This document shows positions 7,723-17,787 of a stretch of 64,000 nt of DNA, piece by piece. The stretch spans positions 62,001-126,000 of the forward strand of contig NZ_JALJRY010000022.1 of the NCBI RefSeq assembly GCF_024519455.1, read 5' to 3'. The stretch's first letter is position 1. Each line of letters begins with the position of its first letter. This stretch comes from Streptomyces sp. STR69 (GTDB lineage Bacteria > Actinomycetota > Actinomycetes > Streptomycetales > Streptomycetaceae). Made by a program: the position numbers and the translations under genes. The notes below the pieces were generated by a model. It was not told the DNA's origin. It saw nothing but the letters and a program-made list of their open reading frames with translations, and did not search any database.

Positions 7723-8664
7723 ATGCGTGCCGATCGCGTCTTCGCGTACGGCGCCGCCGCCGGCCTTCTCGGTGACCACCTGCTCGGCGATCCCCGCCGC
7801 GGGCATCCGGTCGCCGCGTTCGGCCACGCCGCAGGCGCCGTGGAACAGCTGCTGTGGCGCGACCACCGAGGCTGGGGCGCCCTGCACACCGCCGTGTGCG
7901 TGGGCGGCGCCGTCTCCCTGGCCGCCGTGGCAACTTCGGCCCTACGACCGTCCCGTACGGCCTCTGCCGCCCTCACCGCCGCCGCCACCTGGGCGGTCGT
8001 CGGCGGGACCTCCCTCGCGCGCGAGGCCGGCACCATCGGGCGGGCGCTGGAGGCCGGTGACATCGAGGCCGCACGGGCGCGCCTGCCCCACCTCTGCGGC
8101 CGGGACCCACAGGCCCTCGACGCCGACGGGATCGCCCGGGCCGTCGTCGAGTCCGTCGCCGAGAACACCTCCGACGCCGTGGTGGGCGCCCTGGTGTGGG
8201 GCGGCATCGCCGGTGTCCCGGGTCTGCTCGGCTTCCGGGCCGTGAACACCCTGGACGCCATGGTCGGCCACAAGTCGGCCAAGTACCGCCGCTACGGCTG
8301 GGCTTCGGCCCGCCTCGACGACCTCGCCGGCTGGCCCGGCGCCCGCCTCACCGCTGCCCTCGCGACCGTCGCGGGCGGCGACCCACGCGGAGCGGTACGC
8401 GCCTGGCGCACCGACGCCCGCAAACACCCGAGCCCCAACGCCGGTCCCGTGGAGGCCTCTTTCGCGGGCGCCCTCGGCGTGCGGCTGGGCGGAACGCTCT
8501 CCTACGGCGGCCGGGTCGAGCACCGGCCCGTGCTCAACGACGACGGACGCGCCGTCGCCGTACCCGACATCGATCGGGCGGTACGGCTGTCCCGGCGCGT
8601 CGGCTGGCTGGCGCTCGGCGTCAGTGTCGCCGGGCGCCTGCTGCTGAAGGGACGCAAGTCATGA
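7723..8664 (+). CDS. cbiB: Adenosylcobinamide-phosphate synthase CbiB/CobD
   Basis: Membrane enzyme that joins (R)-1-amino-2-propanol (or its phosphate) to the f side chain of adenosylcobyric acid. 313 residues. Family motifs are visible: GDPRRGHPVAAFG near the N-terminus, ESVAENTSDAVVGAL in the middle, NTLDAMVGHKSAKYRRYGWASAR, and a PNAGPVEASFAGAL block. Hydrophobic segments fit the polytopic family. It is the first cobalamin gene after the B12 riboswitch, and its stop overlaps the cobQ start (ATGA). Earlier in-frame codons run into the riboswitch, so the ATG here is chosen. Confidence 0.93.
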   Translation: MRADRVFAYGAAAGLLGDHLLGDPRRGHPVAAFGHAAGAVEQLLWRDHRGWGALHTAVCVGGAVSLAAVATSALRPSRTASAALTAAATWAVVGGTSLAREAGTIGRALEAGDIEAARARLPHLCGRDPQALDADGIARAVVESVAENTSDAVVGALVWGGIAGVPGLLGFRAVNTLDAMVGHKSAKYRRYGWASARLDDLAGWPGARLTAALATVAGGDPRGAVRAWRTDARKHPSPNAGPVEASFAGALGVRLGGTLSYGGRVEHRPVLNDDGRAVAVPDIDRAVRLSRRVGWLALGVSVAGRLLLKGRKS

Positions 8665-10172
8665 GCGGCGGCGGGCTGTTGGTCGCGGGCACCACCTCGG
8701 ACGCCGGCAAGAGTGTCGTGACCGCCGGGATCTGCCGGTGGCTGGTGCGGCAGGGCGTGAAGGTGGCGCCGTTCAAGGCGCAGAACATGTCCCTGAACTC
8801 GTTCGTGACGCGCGAAGGTGCCGAGATCGGCCGGGCCCAGGCCATGCAGGCACAGGCCTGCCGGATCGAGCCGACCGCGCTGATGAACCCCGTCCTCCTC
8901 AAGCCGGGCGGCGACCGCACCAGCCAGGTCGTGCTCATGGGCAAGCCCGTGGGGGAGATGAGCGCGCGCGGCTATCACGGCGGGCGGCAGGAGGCGCTGC
9001 TCGGGACCGTGTTGGACTGTCTCGCCGAGTTGCGGGGCACGTATGACGCGGTGATCTGCGAGGGGGCCGGTTCGCCCGCCGAGATCAATCTGCGGCGGAC
9101 CGACATCGTGAACATGGGCATCGCGCGCAACGCGCAACTGCCCGTGCTCGTGGTCGGCGACATCGACCGCGGCGGCGTCTTCGCCTCCTTCTTCGGGACG
9201 GTGGCGCTGCTCGGCCCGGAGGACCAAGCCCTCGTCGCCGGGTTCCTCGTCAACAAGTTCCGCGGCGATGTGTCGCTGCTGGAACCGGGGTTGGACATGC
9301 TGCTCGGCCTCACCGGGCGCCGGACGTACGGCGTGCTGCCGTTCCAGCACGGGCTCGGGATCGACGAGGAGGACGGGCTGCGGATCTCGTTGCGCGGCAC
9401 CGTCCGCGAGTCCAACACCGCGCCGCCGGTCGGCGAGGACGTGCTGCGGGTCGCCGTCTGCGCGATCCCGCTCATGTCCAACTTCACCGACGTGGACGCG
9501 CTGGCCGCCGAGCCGGGCGTCGTGGTGCGGTTCGTGGACCGGCCGGAGGAGTTGGCCGACGCCGATCTCGTCGTCGTCCCCGGGACCCGGGGAACGGTGC
9601 AGGCGCTGGAGTGGCTGCGGGAGCGCGGCCTCGCCGACGCCCTCGTCCGCAGGGCCGCCGACCAGCGGCCGATCCTCGGCGTCTGCGGCGGCTTCCAGAT
9701 CCTCGGCGAGCACATCGAGGACGAGGTCGAGAGCCGGCGGGGCTCGGTCGACGGACTCGGAGTACTCCCACTGCGCGTGCGGTTCGCGCGCGAGAAAACC
9801 CTCACCCGGCCCATCGGCGAAGCCCTCGGCGAGCGGGTCGAGGGGTACGAGATCCATCACGGTGTCGCCCAACTGACCGGCGGAGAAGCCTTTTTGGACG
9901 GCTGCCGGGTCGGCCAGACCTGGGGCACCCACTGGCACGGCTCGCTGGAGTCGGACGGGTTCCGGCGGGCGTTCCTGCGCGAGGTGGCCGCCGCCGCGGG
10001 GCGCCGGTTCGTGCCGGCCGCCGACACCTCGTTCGCCGCGCTGCGCGAGGAGCAGCTCGACCGGCTCGGCGACCTCATCGAACAGCACGCGGACACGGAC
10101 GCGCTGTGGCGGCTCATCGAGTCCGGCGCGCCACAAGGACTGCCTTTCATTCCACCGGGAGCGCCCGCATGA
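8661..10172 (+). CDS. cobQ: Cobyric acid synthase CobQ/CbiP
   Basis: Glutamine-dependent amidotransferase that amidates side chains b, d, e and g of adenosylcobyrinic acid a,c-diamide to give cobyric acid. 503 residues. The N-terminal ATP-binding domain starts LLVAGTTSDAGKSVVTAG (P-loop-like). The central region contains FKAQNMSLNSF, typical of CobQ. The C-terminal class I glutaminase domain contains the nucleophile in GVCGGFQILG and the catalytic His region in TWGTHWHGSLE. It overlaps cbiB and cobN by 4 nt each. Confidence 0.95.
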   Translation: MSGGGLLVAGTTSDAGKSVVTAGICRWLVRQGVKVAPFKAQNMSLNSFVTREGAEIGRAQAMQAQACRIEPTALMNPVLLKPGGDRTSQVVLMGKPVGEMSARGYHGGRQEALLGTVLDCLAELRGTYDAVICEGAGSPAEINLRRTDIVNMGIARNAQLPVLVVGDIDRGGVFASFFGTVALLGPEDQALVAGFLVNKFRGDVSLLEPGLDMLLGLTGRRTYGVLPFQHGLGIDEEDGLRISLRGTVRESNTAPPVGEDVLRVAVCAIPLMSNFTDVDALAAEPGVVVRFVDRPEELADADLVVVPGTRGTVQALEWLRERGLADALVRRAADQRPILGVCGGFQILGEHIEDEVESRRGSVDGLGVLPLRVRFAREKTLTRPIGEALGERVEGYEIHHGVAQLTGGEAFLDGCRVGQTWGTHWHGSLESDGFRRAFLREVAAAAGRRFVPAADTSFAALREEQLDRLGDLIEQHADTDALWRLIESGAPQGLPFIPPGAPA

Positions 10173-13100
10173 GCACAGTGTTGTTGTTGTCGACCGCCGA
10201 CACGGATCTGCTGGCGGCCCGGGCCTCCGGCGCCGGGTACCGGATCGGCAACCCGAACCGGGTGGACGTCACGGCAGAGTTGCCCGCGCTCGTCGAAGGC
10301 GCGGACGTCGCCGTCGTACGGCTGCTCGGCGGCAAGCGTGCCTGGGAGGACGGGCTCGCCGCGCTGAAGGCGTCCGGGATTCCGACCGTGCTGCTCGGCG
10401 GAGAGACCGTCCCCGACGCCGAGTTGATGGCCGAGTCGTCGGTGCCGGCGGGTGTGGTGGCCGAGGCGCTCAGGTATCTCGTCGAGGGCGGGCCGGAGAA
10501 CCTCGCCGAACTCACCCGGTTCCTCTCCGACACGGTGCTGCTGACGGGCGAGGGCTTCGAAGCGCCTCAGGAGATGCCCGAGTACGGGATCCACGGCGAG
10601 CCCGAACTCGACCTGGACCGCCCGACGGTCGCCGTGCTCTTCTACCGCGCCCACGAACTGAGCGGCAACACCGCCTTCGTGGACACCCTGTGCGAGGCGA
10701 TCGAGGCGAAGGGCGCCAACGCCTTTGCTCTGTACTGCGGTTCACTGCGCGGCGCGGAATCAGGCGTGTACGAGCTCCTCGACGGAGCGGACGCACTGAT
10801 CACCACCGTCCTCGCGGCCGGCGGCGCGAACGCCTCGGAGGCCTCCGCAGGCGGCGAGGAGGGGGCCTGGGACGTCGAGGCGCTCAACATCCTCGGCATC
10901 CCTGTCCTGCAGGGGCTCTGCCTGACCACCTCGCAGGCGGCGTGGGAGGCGTCCGACGCCGCCCTCTCCCCCATGGACGCGGCGATGCAGGTCGCGATCC
11001 CGGAGTTCGACGGGCGGCTGATCACGGTCCCCTTCTCCTTCAAGGAGCAGGGCCCGGACGACGTCCCGGTCTACGTCGCCGACCCCGAGCGGGCCGCTCG
11101 GGTCGCCGGAATCGCCGTACGGCACGCGAAGTTGAAGCACAAGCCGAACGCCGGGAAGAAGCTCGCGCTGGTCTTCACCGCCTACCCGACCAAGCACTCA
11201 CGCGTCGGCAACGCGGTCGGGCTGGACACGCCCGCGTCGGCGATCCGGGTGCTGGACGCGCTGCGAGACGCCGGGTACGGGGTCGACGGACACCCGGACA
11301 ACGGGGACGAGTTGATCCACCGGCTCATCAACGCCGGTGGCCACGACGTCGAATGGCTCACCGAGGAGCAACTGGCCGCCGCGCCCGCACGCGTGCCGCT
11401 CGCCGACTACCAGGCGTGGTTCGACAAACTCGAACCGGGCCTCAGGCAGGGCATGTTGGACGCGTGGGGCGAGCCGCCGGGCAGCCTCTACGTCGACGGC
11501 GACGACATCGTGCTGGCGTCCCTCCGGTTCGGGAACGTCGTCGTCATGATCCAGCCGCCGCGTGGCTTCGGCGAGAACCCGATCGCGATCTACCACGACC
11601 CCGACATGCCGCCGTCGCACCACTACATGGCCGCCTACCGCTGGCTGGACAACAGCTTCGGCGCGGACGCGATCGTGCACATGGGCAAGCACGGCACCAT
11701 GGAATGGCTGCCCGGCAAGGGACTTGGGCTCAGCAGCGGCTGCGCGCCCGACGCCGTACTCGGTGAACTCCCCCTGATCTATCCGTTCATCGTGAACGAC
11801 CCGGGCGAGGGCACCCAGGCCAAGCGGCGCGGCCACGCCACGGTCGTCGATCACCTGGTGCCGCCGATGGCGCGTGCCGACACCTACGGCGACCTGGCGA
11901 AGCTGGAGCAACTCCTCGACGAGTACGCCCTGGTGTCCGACCTGGACCCGACGAAGGCACCGGCCGTGCGCGCGCAGATCTGGACGCTGGTGAAGGCGGC
12001 CGAGCTGCACCACGACCTGCATGTGGACGACCAGCCGGACGACGCGGCCTTCGACGAGTTCGTGATGCACATCGACGGCTATCTGTGCGAGATCAAGGAC
12101 GTACAGATCCGCGACGGGCTGCACATCCTCGGCGGCGGCCCGGTCGATGAGGCGCGCGTGAACCTCGTGCTGGCCGTGCTGCGCGCCTCGCAGGTGTGGG
12201 GCGGGCAGGCGAACGCCCTGCCGGGTCTGCGGGCCGCGCTGGCCGAGCATTTCGGCCTGGTCGAGAAGGAGTTGCTGGCCGAGCCGGGCGCTCCCGTGAA
12301 GGTGCCGGTGGAGCTGACGGATCTCGTCGAGGGACCGGCCCGTTCGGCGGCCGACGCGATCGACCTGCTGGAGCAGCTGTGCCGCCGGTTCGCGGAGGGC
12401 ATGGAGGCCCAGGAGTGGGACGTCACGACCGTCCCGGCTCTCGTGCGTGCCGTCATCGGCGCCGAACTCCCGGACGCCGTAGCGGTGTTGAAGTTCGCCT
12501 GTGACGAGGTGGTCCCCCGTCTCGCCCGCACCACGGACGAGATCGACCACATCCTCAAGGCGCTGGACGGCGGTTACGTCCCGGCGGGCCCCTCGGGCTC
12601 CCCGACCCGTGGTCTGGTCAACGTCCTGCCGACCGGCCGGAACTTCTACTCGGTCGACCCCAAGGCCATTCCGTCCAGGCTGAGTTGGGAGGTCGGGCAG
12701 GCACTGGCGGACTCGCTCGTGCAGCGGTACCTCCAGGACAACGGCGAGTTCCCGAAGTCGGTCGGCCTCACGGTGTGGGGCACGTCCGCGATGCGCACCC
12801 AGGGCGACGACATCGCCGAGATCCTCGCACTGCTGGGCTGCCGTCCGGTCTGGGACGACGCCTCGCGCCGGGTGACCGGCTTCGAGATCGTGCCCGTCAC
12901 GGAGCTGGGCCGGCCGCGCATCGATGTCACGGTCCGGATCTCGGGCTTCTTCCGGGACGCGTTCCCGCACGTCGTCGCACTGATCGACGACGCGGTGCGA
13001 GCCGTGGCCGACCTGCCGGAGCCCCCCGAGTCCAACTACGTCCGCGCACACGCCGACGAGGACACCGCCGAACACGGCGACCGGCGCCGGGCCACGGCCC

Positions 13101-13822
13101 GTATCTTCGGCTCCAAGCCGGGCGCGTACGGCGCCGGTCTGCTGCCGCTGATCGACGCCCGCAACTGGCGCAGCGACGCGGACCTCGCCGAGGTGTACGC
13201 GGTGTGGGGCGGCTACGCGTACGGGCGCGGCCTCGACGGGCGGGCGGCGCGCGGCGACATGGAGACGGCGTTCAAGCGAATCGCCGTAGCCGCCAAGAAC
13301 GTTGACACCCGCGAGCACGATCTCGTCGACGCCGACGACTACTTCCAGTACCACGGCGGCATGGTCGCCATGGTCCGCCACCTGACCGGCACCTTCCCCG
13401 AGGCGTACGTCGGCGACTCCGCCACCCCGGACCAGGTGAAGACGCGCACGCTCGGCGAGGAGACCCACCGTGTCTTCCGCGCCCGGGTGGTCAACCCCCG
13501 CTGGATGGCGGCGATGCGGCGGCACGGCTACAAGGGCGCCTTCGAGATGGCGGCGACCGTCGACTACCTCTTCGGCTACGACGCGACGGCCGGGGTCGTC
13601 GACGACTGGATGTACGAGAAGCTCAGCGCCGAGTACGTCTTCGACCCGGAGAACCGGGACTTCATGAAGAAGTCCAACCCGTGGGCGCTGCGCGGCATCA
13701 CGGAACGGCTCCTCGAAGCAGCCGAGCGCGGCCTGTGGGCCGAGCCGGACGCGGACACGCTGGAGCGACTGCGGGCCACCTATCTGGAGCTCGAAGGCGA
13801 CCTGGAGGGCGACGACCAGTGA
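10169..13822 (+). CDS. cobN: Cobaltochelatase large subunit CobN
   Basis: Large subunit of the ATP-dependent cobaltochelatase of the aerobic route, which inserts Co2+ into hydrogenobyrinic acid a,c-diamide. 1217 residues, normal for CobN. Typical BchH/CobN segments are PSHHYMAAYRWLDNSFGADA, HMGKHGTMEWLPGK and GGYAYGRG. The next gene supplies a fused ChlI/ChlD-like ATPase partner, so the chelatase is CobN plus one fused subunit, not CobNST. It overlaps both neighbours by 4 nt. Confidence 0.95.
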   Translation: MSTVLLLSTADTDLLAARASGAGYRIGNPNRVDVTAELPALVEGADVAVVRLLGGKRAWEDGLAALKASGIPTVLLGGETVPDAELMAESSVPAGVVAEALRYLVEGGPENLAELTRFLSDTVLLTGEGFEAPQEMPEYGIHGEPELDLDRPTVAVLFYRAHELSGNTAFVDTLCEAIEAKGANAFALYCGSLRGAESGVYELLDGADALITTVLAAGGANASEASAGGEEGAWDVEALNILGIPVLQGLCLTTSQAAWEASDAALSPMDAAMQVAIPEFDGRLITVPFSFKEQGPDDVPVYVADPERAARVAGIAVRHAKLKHKPNAGKKLALVFTAYPTKHSRVGNAVGLDTPASAIRVLDALRDAGYGVDGHPDNGDELIHRLINAGGHDVEWLTEEQLAAAPARVPLADYQAWFDKLEPGLRQGMLDAWGEPPGSLYVDGDDIVLASLRFGNVVVMIQPPRGFGENPIAIYHDPDMPPSHHYMAAYRWLDNSFGADAIVHMGKHGTMEWLPGKGLGLSSGCAPDAVLGELPLIYPFIVNDPGEGTQAKRRGHATVVDHLVPPMARADTYGDLAKLEQLLDEYALVSDLDPTKAPAVRAQIWTLVKAAELHHDLHVDDQPDDAAFDEFVMHIDGYLCEIKDVQIRDGLHILGGGPVDEARVNLVLAVLRASQVWGGQANALPGLRAALAEHFGLVEKELLAEPGAPVKVPVELTDLVEGPARSAADAIDLLEQLCRRFAEGMEAQEWDVTTVPALVRAVIGAELPDAVAVLKFACDEVVPRLARTTDEIDHILKALDGGYVPAGPSGSPTRGLVNVLPTGRNFYSVDPKAIPSRLSWEVGQALADSLVQRYLQDNGEFPKSVGLTVWGTSAMRTQGDDIAEILALLGCRPVWDDASRRVTGFEIVPVTELGRPRIDVTVRISGFFRDAFPHVVALIDDAVRAVADLPEPPESNYVRAHADEDTAEHGDRRRATARIFGSKPGAYGAGLLPLIDARNWRSDADLAEVYAVWGGYAYGRGLDGRAARGDMETAFKRIAVAAKNVDTREHDLVDADDYFQYHGGMVAMVRHLTGTFPEAYVGDSATPDQVKTRTLGEETHRVFRARVVNPRWMAAMRRHGYKGAFEMAATVDYLFGYDATAGVVDDWMYEKLSAEYVFDPENRDFMKKSNPWALRGITERLLEAAERGLWAEPDADTLERLRATYLELEGDLEGDDQ

Positions 13823-15822
13823 CAACTCCCTTTCCGTTCACGGCCGTTGTCGGCCAGGACGATCTGCGGCTCGCGCTGCTGCTGAACGCCGTGTCGCCGG
13901 CGGTCGGCGGTGTGCTGGTGCGCGGCGAGAAGGGCACCGCCAAGTCGACGGCCGTGCGCGCTCTGTCGGCGCTGCTGCCTGAGGTCGCCGTCGTCCCCGG
14001 CTGCCGCTTCTCCTGCGACCCCGCTTCGCCCGACCCGGCCTGCCCGGACGGGCCGCACGAGACCGGACCCGGCACCCAACGCCCCGCGCGCATGGTCGAG
14101 TTGCCGGTCGGCGCATCCGAGGACCGGCTCGTCGGCGCGCTCGACATCGAGCGGGCGCTCGCCGAGGGCGTCAAGGCCTTCGAGCCGGGCCTGCTGGCCG
14201 ACGCGCACCGCGGCATCCTCTACGTCGACGAGGTCAACCTCCTCCACGACCACCTGGTCGACCTGCTGCTGGACGCGGCGGCGATGGGCGCGTCGTACGT
14301 CGAACGCGAAGGCGTCTCCGTCCGGCACGCCGCCCGCTTCCTGCTCGTCGGCACCATGAACCCCGAAGAGGGCGAACTGCGCCCGCAGTTGCTCGACCGC
14401 TTCGGCCTGACCGTCGAAGTCGCGGCCTCGCGGGAACCCGACCAGCGGGTCGAGGTCGTACGGCGCAGGCTCGCCTACGACGACGATCCGGCCGGTTTCA
14501 CCGAGCGCTGGGCGGACGAGGAGTCCTCCGTACGGGCCCACATCATCGCCGCACGTGCGCTGTTGCCGTCCGTGCGGCTGGGCGACGGGGCACTGCGGCA
14601 GATCGCGGCGACCTGTGCCGCCTTCGAGGTCGACGGTATGCGCGCCGACATCGTGATGGCGCGTACGGCGACCGCGCTGGCCGCCTGGGCCGGACGGACC
14701 GATGTGCTCGCCGAGGACGTGCGGCAGGCCGCGTTGCTCGCGCTGCCGCACCGCAGGCGGCGAAATCCCTTCGACGCGCCGGGACTTGACGAGAACAAGC
14801 TCGACGACACGTTGGAGGAGTTCGCCGAGCAGGAGCAGGCACCCGAAGATGATGATCCGGGGCCGGACGGTCCCGACGGCCCGGGTGGCGGCGGTGGGCA
14901 ATCGCCCGAGGACGACTCGGACGGCCCTCAGGGCGGCGACACCGGTGCACAGCCGGAAGCCGGCGAGGGCGGTCAGCCCCAGAACTCCGGCGAGCAGCAG
15001 CCCGTCCGCGCCTCCGAGCCCTTCCGCACCAAGGCGTTGAGTGTGCCCGGGATCGGCGAGGGTGCCGCCGGGCGGCGTTCGCGGGCGCGGACCGAGCACG
15101 GGCGGACCACCGGGGCCCGGCGGCCCCAAGGGGCGCTCACCAAACTGCACTTGGCGGCGACCGTACAGGCGGCGGCACCGCATCAGCTGGCGCGTGGGCG
15201 GGCCGGGCGCGGGCTGGTGGTGCGCCGGGACGATCTGCGGCAGGCGACGCGGGAGGGGCGTGAGGGCAACCTCGTGCTGTTCGTCGTGGACGCCTCCGGG
15301 TCGATGGCGGCCCGGCAGCGGATGAGCGCGGTGAAGGGGGCCGTACTGTCGCTGCTGCTCGACGCGTATCAACGGCGGGACAAGGTGGGGCTGGTGACCT
15401 TCCGGGGTTCGTCCGCGGATGTAGCCCTGCCGCCGACCTCCTCCGTGGACGCCGCCGCCGTACGGCTGGAGTCGTTGCCGACCGGTGGGCGGACGCCGCT
15501 CGCGGCCGGGCTGCTCAAGGCGCGTGACGTGCTGCGGGTGGAGCGGTTGCGGGATCCCGCGCGGCGGGCGCTGGTGGTCGTGGTGACCGACGGGCGGGCC
15601 ACCGGTGGTCCCGAGCCGGTCGCGCTGGCCGGGCGGGCGGCGCGGTTGTTCGCGGCGGACGGGGTCGCCTCCGTGGTCGTGGACTGCGAGTCGGGGCCCG
15701 TACGGCTGGGCCTGGCCGGGCAGTTGGCCGGTGAGCTGGAGGGCACTGCGGTGACGCTGGACGAGTTGCGGGCCGACTCCATCGCCGGGCTGGTCAAGGA
15801 CGTACAGAGGAGGGCCGCTTAA
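13819..15822 (+). CDS. Fused ChlI-ChlD-type cobaltochelatase ATPase subunit
   Basis: AAA+ motor and integrin-like partner for CobN in one 667-residue chain. Residues 1-330 are a ChlI/BchI-type AAA+ module: GEKGTAKST (Walker A), GILYVDEVNLL (Walker B) and GTMNPEEGELRPQLLDRFG (sensor region). An acidic Asp/Glu/Gly/Pro-rich linker of about 90 residues follows, typical of BchD. Residues about 470-667 are a von Willebrand A domain with the MIDAS sequence DASGSMAA. The start is GTG in a GTGA overlap with cobN. It replaces the separate CobS and CobT subunits. Confidence 0.93.
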   Translation: MTTPFPFTAVVGQDDLRLALLLNAVSPAVGGVLVRGEKGTAKSTAVRALSALLPEVAVVPGCRFSCDPASPDPACPDGPHETGPGTQRPARMVELPVGASEDRLVGALDIERALAEGVKAFEPGLLADAHRGILYVDEVNLLHDHLVDLLLDAAAMGASYVEREGVSVRHAARFLLVGTMNPEEGELRPQLLDRFGLTVEVAASREPDQRVEVVRRRLAYDDDPAGFTERWADEESSVRAHIIAARALLPSVRLGDGALRQIAATCAAFEVDGMRADIVMARTATALAAWAGRTDVLAEDVRQAALLALPHRRRRNPFDAPGLDENKLDDTLEEFAEQEQAPEDDDPGPDGPDGPGGGGGQSPEDDSDGPQGGDTGAQPEAGEGGQPQNSGEQQPVRASEPFRTKALSVPGIGEGAAGRRSRARTEHGRTTGARRPQGALTKLHLAATVQAAAPHQLARGRAGRGLVVRRDDLRQATREGREGNLVLFVVDASGSMAARQRMSAVKGAVLSLLLDAYQRRDKVGLVTFRGSSADVALPPTSSVDAAAVRLESLPTGGRTPLAAGLLKARDVLRVERLRDPARRALVVVVTDGRATGGPEPVALAGRAARLFAADGVASVVVDCESGPVRLGLAGQLAGELEGTAVTLDELRADSIAGLVKDVQRRAA

Positions 15823-16421
15823 TGCCGCAGGGACAGCCGAGTGTCGTACCCGCCGACGGACTGACGACCCGTCAGCGACGGAACCGGCCGCTCGTCGTCG
15901 TGCACACCGGCATCGGCAAGGGCAAGTCGACCGCCGCCTTCGGGCTGGCGTTGCGCGCCTGGAACCAGGGGTGGCCGATCGGGGTGTTCCAGTTCGTCAA
16001 GTCGGCGAAGTGGAAGGTCGGCGAGGAGAACGCCCTTCGGGTGCTGGGGGCTTCCGGCGAGGGCGGGTCCGTCGACTGGCACAAGATGGGCGAGGGCTGG
16101 TCGTGGGTGCAGCGCGACTCCCAGATGGACAACGAGGAGAAGGCCCGCGAGGGCTGGGAGCAGGTCAAGCGGGACCTCGCCGCCGAGACGTACCAGCTGT
16201 ACGTGCTCGACGAGTTCGCGTACCCGATGCACTGGGGCTGGGTCGACACGGACGAGGTGATCTCCGTGCTGCGGGACCGTCCGGGCACCCAGCACGTGAT
16301 CATCACCGGGCGGAACGCGCCCGAGAAGCTCGTCGACTTCGCCGATCTCGTGACCGACATGTCGAAGGTCAAGCACCCGATGGACGCCGGCCAGAAGGGT
16401 CAGCGGGGTATCGAGTGGTGA
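15822..16421 (+). CDS. cobO: Corrinoid adenosyltransferase CobO/BtuR
   Basis: ATP:co(I)rrinoid adenosyltransferase that attaches the 5'-deoxyadenosyl upper ligand to cobalt. 199 residues. The P-loop is TGIGKGKSTAAFG. Other family segments are IGVFQFVKSAKWKVGEENAL, YVLDEFAYPMHWGWVD and IITGRNAPEKLVDFADLVTDM, which is the diagnostic C-terminal block. The ATG overlaps the upstream TAA (TAATG). Confidence 0.95.
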   Translation: MPQGQPSVVPADGLTTRQRRNRPLVVVHTGIGKGKSTAAFGLALRAWNQGWPIGVFQFVKSAKWKVGEENALRVLGASGEGGSVDWHKMGEGWSWVQRDSQMDNEEKAREGWEQVKRDLAAETYQLYVLDEFAYPMHWGWVDTDEVISVLRDRPGTQHVIITGRNAPEKLVDFADLVTDMSKVKHPMDAGQKGQRGIEW

Positions 16422-16428
16422 ATCCGTC

Positions 16429-17787
16429 ATGACGTCCTCCTCGTCCTCCGTCCCTCGGCTGGTCATCGCCGCGCCGTCGTCCGGCAGCGGCAAGACCACC
16501 GTCGCCACGGGGCTGATGGCCGCGTTCGCCGCGCGGGGGCTCGCCGTGTCCCCGCACAAGGTCGGGCCGGACTACATCGACCCCGGGTATCACGCGCTCG
16601 CCACCGGGCGCGTGGGGCGGAACCTCGACGCGTACCTGTGCGGGCCGGAGTTGATCGGTCCGCTGTTCGCGCACGGGGCGCGCGGGTGCGATCTCGCCGT
16701 GGTCGAGGGCGTGATGGGGATGTACGACGGGGCCGCGGGCGAGGGGGAGTTGGCGTCCACTGCCCATGTCGCGAAGTTGCTGCGGGCGCCGGTCGTGCTG
16801 GTCGTCGACGCGTCCTCGCAGTCCCGGTCCGTCGCCGCGCTGGTGCACGGGTTCGCGTCCTGGGATCCGCAGGTGCGGGTCGGGGGCGTGATCCTCAACA
16901 AGGTCGCGTCGGACCGGCACGAGGCGTTGCTGCGGGAGGCGTTGGACGCTGCCGGGGTGCCGGTGCTGGGTGTGCTGCGGCGGGCGCCGCAGGTGGACAC
17001 GCCGTCCCGGCATCTGGGGTTGGTGCCGGTTGCCGAGCGGCAGTCGGCCGCGGTGGAGGCTGTCGCGGCGATGGGGGCGCAGGTACGTGAAGGCTGTGAC
17101 CTGGAAGCTCTGTTCGCACTGGCACGAAGTGCGGGCGCGCTGACGGGTGAAGCGTGGGAAGCACCGGTCACCAGCACGACGACACGCGAAGTGGTTGCCG
17201 TCGCGGGCGGCCCCGCCTTCACCTTCTCCTACGCCGAACACACCGAACTGCTCACCGCGGCCGGTGCCGAGGTCGTCGTATTCGATCCGCTCCGGGATGA
17301 ACAACTCCCGGACGGGACACGCGGCTTGGTCATCGGGGGCGGGTTTCCCGAGGTGTACGCCGCGGAGCTGTCCGCCAACGAGCCGTTGCGCAAGGCCGTT
17401 GGCGCGCTCGCGGAGAGCGGGGCCCCTGTGGCCGCCGAGTGTGCCGGACTGCTGTATCTGTGCCGGGAGTTGGACGGCCGGCCGATGTGCGGGGTGCTGG
17501 ATGCCACCGCGCGGATGAGCCAACGGCTGACCCTGGGGTATCGGGACGCCGTCGCGCTGAGCGACAGTGTGCTGGCCGTTGCCGGGACGCGGATGCGCGG
17601 GCACGAGTTCCACCGGACCGTCGTCGAGCCCGGCTCGGGGGCGGCTCCCGCCTGGGGGGTGCGCGCCCCCGAGCGGCGGGTCGAAGGTTTCGTACAACAG
17701 GGTGTGCACGCGAGTTATCTGCACACGCACTGGGCGGCCGAGCCCGGTGTGGCCCGTCGGTTCGTGGAGAGGTGCCGGACGTCATGA
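16429..17787 (+). CDS. cobB: Cobyrinic/hydrogenobyrinic acid a,c-diamide synthase CobB/CbiA
   Basis: Glutamine amidotransferase acting on side chains a and c of the corrin ring. 452 residues. The N-terminal P-loop is APSSGSGKTTVATG and is followed by KVGPDYIDPGYHALATG, diagnostic for CobB/CbiA. The C-terminal glutaminase domain has the nucleophile in AECAGLLYLC and the ending HASYLHTHW with the catalytic His. It begins 7 nt after cobO and overlaps cobI by 4 nt. It must act before CobN if the pathway is the aerobic one. Confidence 0.95.
   Translation: MTSSSSSVPRLVIAAPSSGSGKTTVATGLMAAFAARGLAVSPHKVGPDYIDPGYHALATGRVGRNLDAYLCGPELIGPLFAHGARGCDLAVVEGVMGMYDGAAGEGELASTAHVAKLLRAPVVLVVDASSQSRSVAALVHGFASWDPQVRVGGVILNKVASDRHEALLREALDAAGVPVLGVLRRAPQVDTPSRHLGLVPVAERQSAAVEAVAAMGAQVREGCDLEALFALARSAGALTGEAWEAPVTSTTTREVVAVAGGPAFTFSYAEHTELLTAAGAEVVVFDPLRDEQLPDGTRGLVIGGGFPEVYAAELSANEPLRKAVGALAESGAPVAAECAGLLYLCRELDGRPMCGVLDATARMSQRLTLGYRDAVALSDSVLAVAGTRMRGHEFHRTVVEPGSGAAPAWGVRAPERRVEGFVQQGVHASYLHTHWAAEPGVARRFVERCRTS

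Noticed and set aside
11198..13825. An 875-residue open frame on the minus strand
   Set aside because: It is antisense to cobN, has low-complexity composition without family motifs, and arises from the GC-rich codon pattern of the real gene.
16369..17730. A 453-residue minus-strand frame opposite cobB
   Set aside because: It is antisense to a gene with clear CobB/CbiA motifs and has no recognisable domain.
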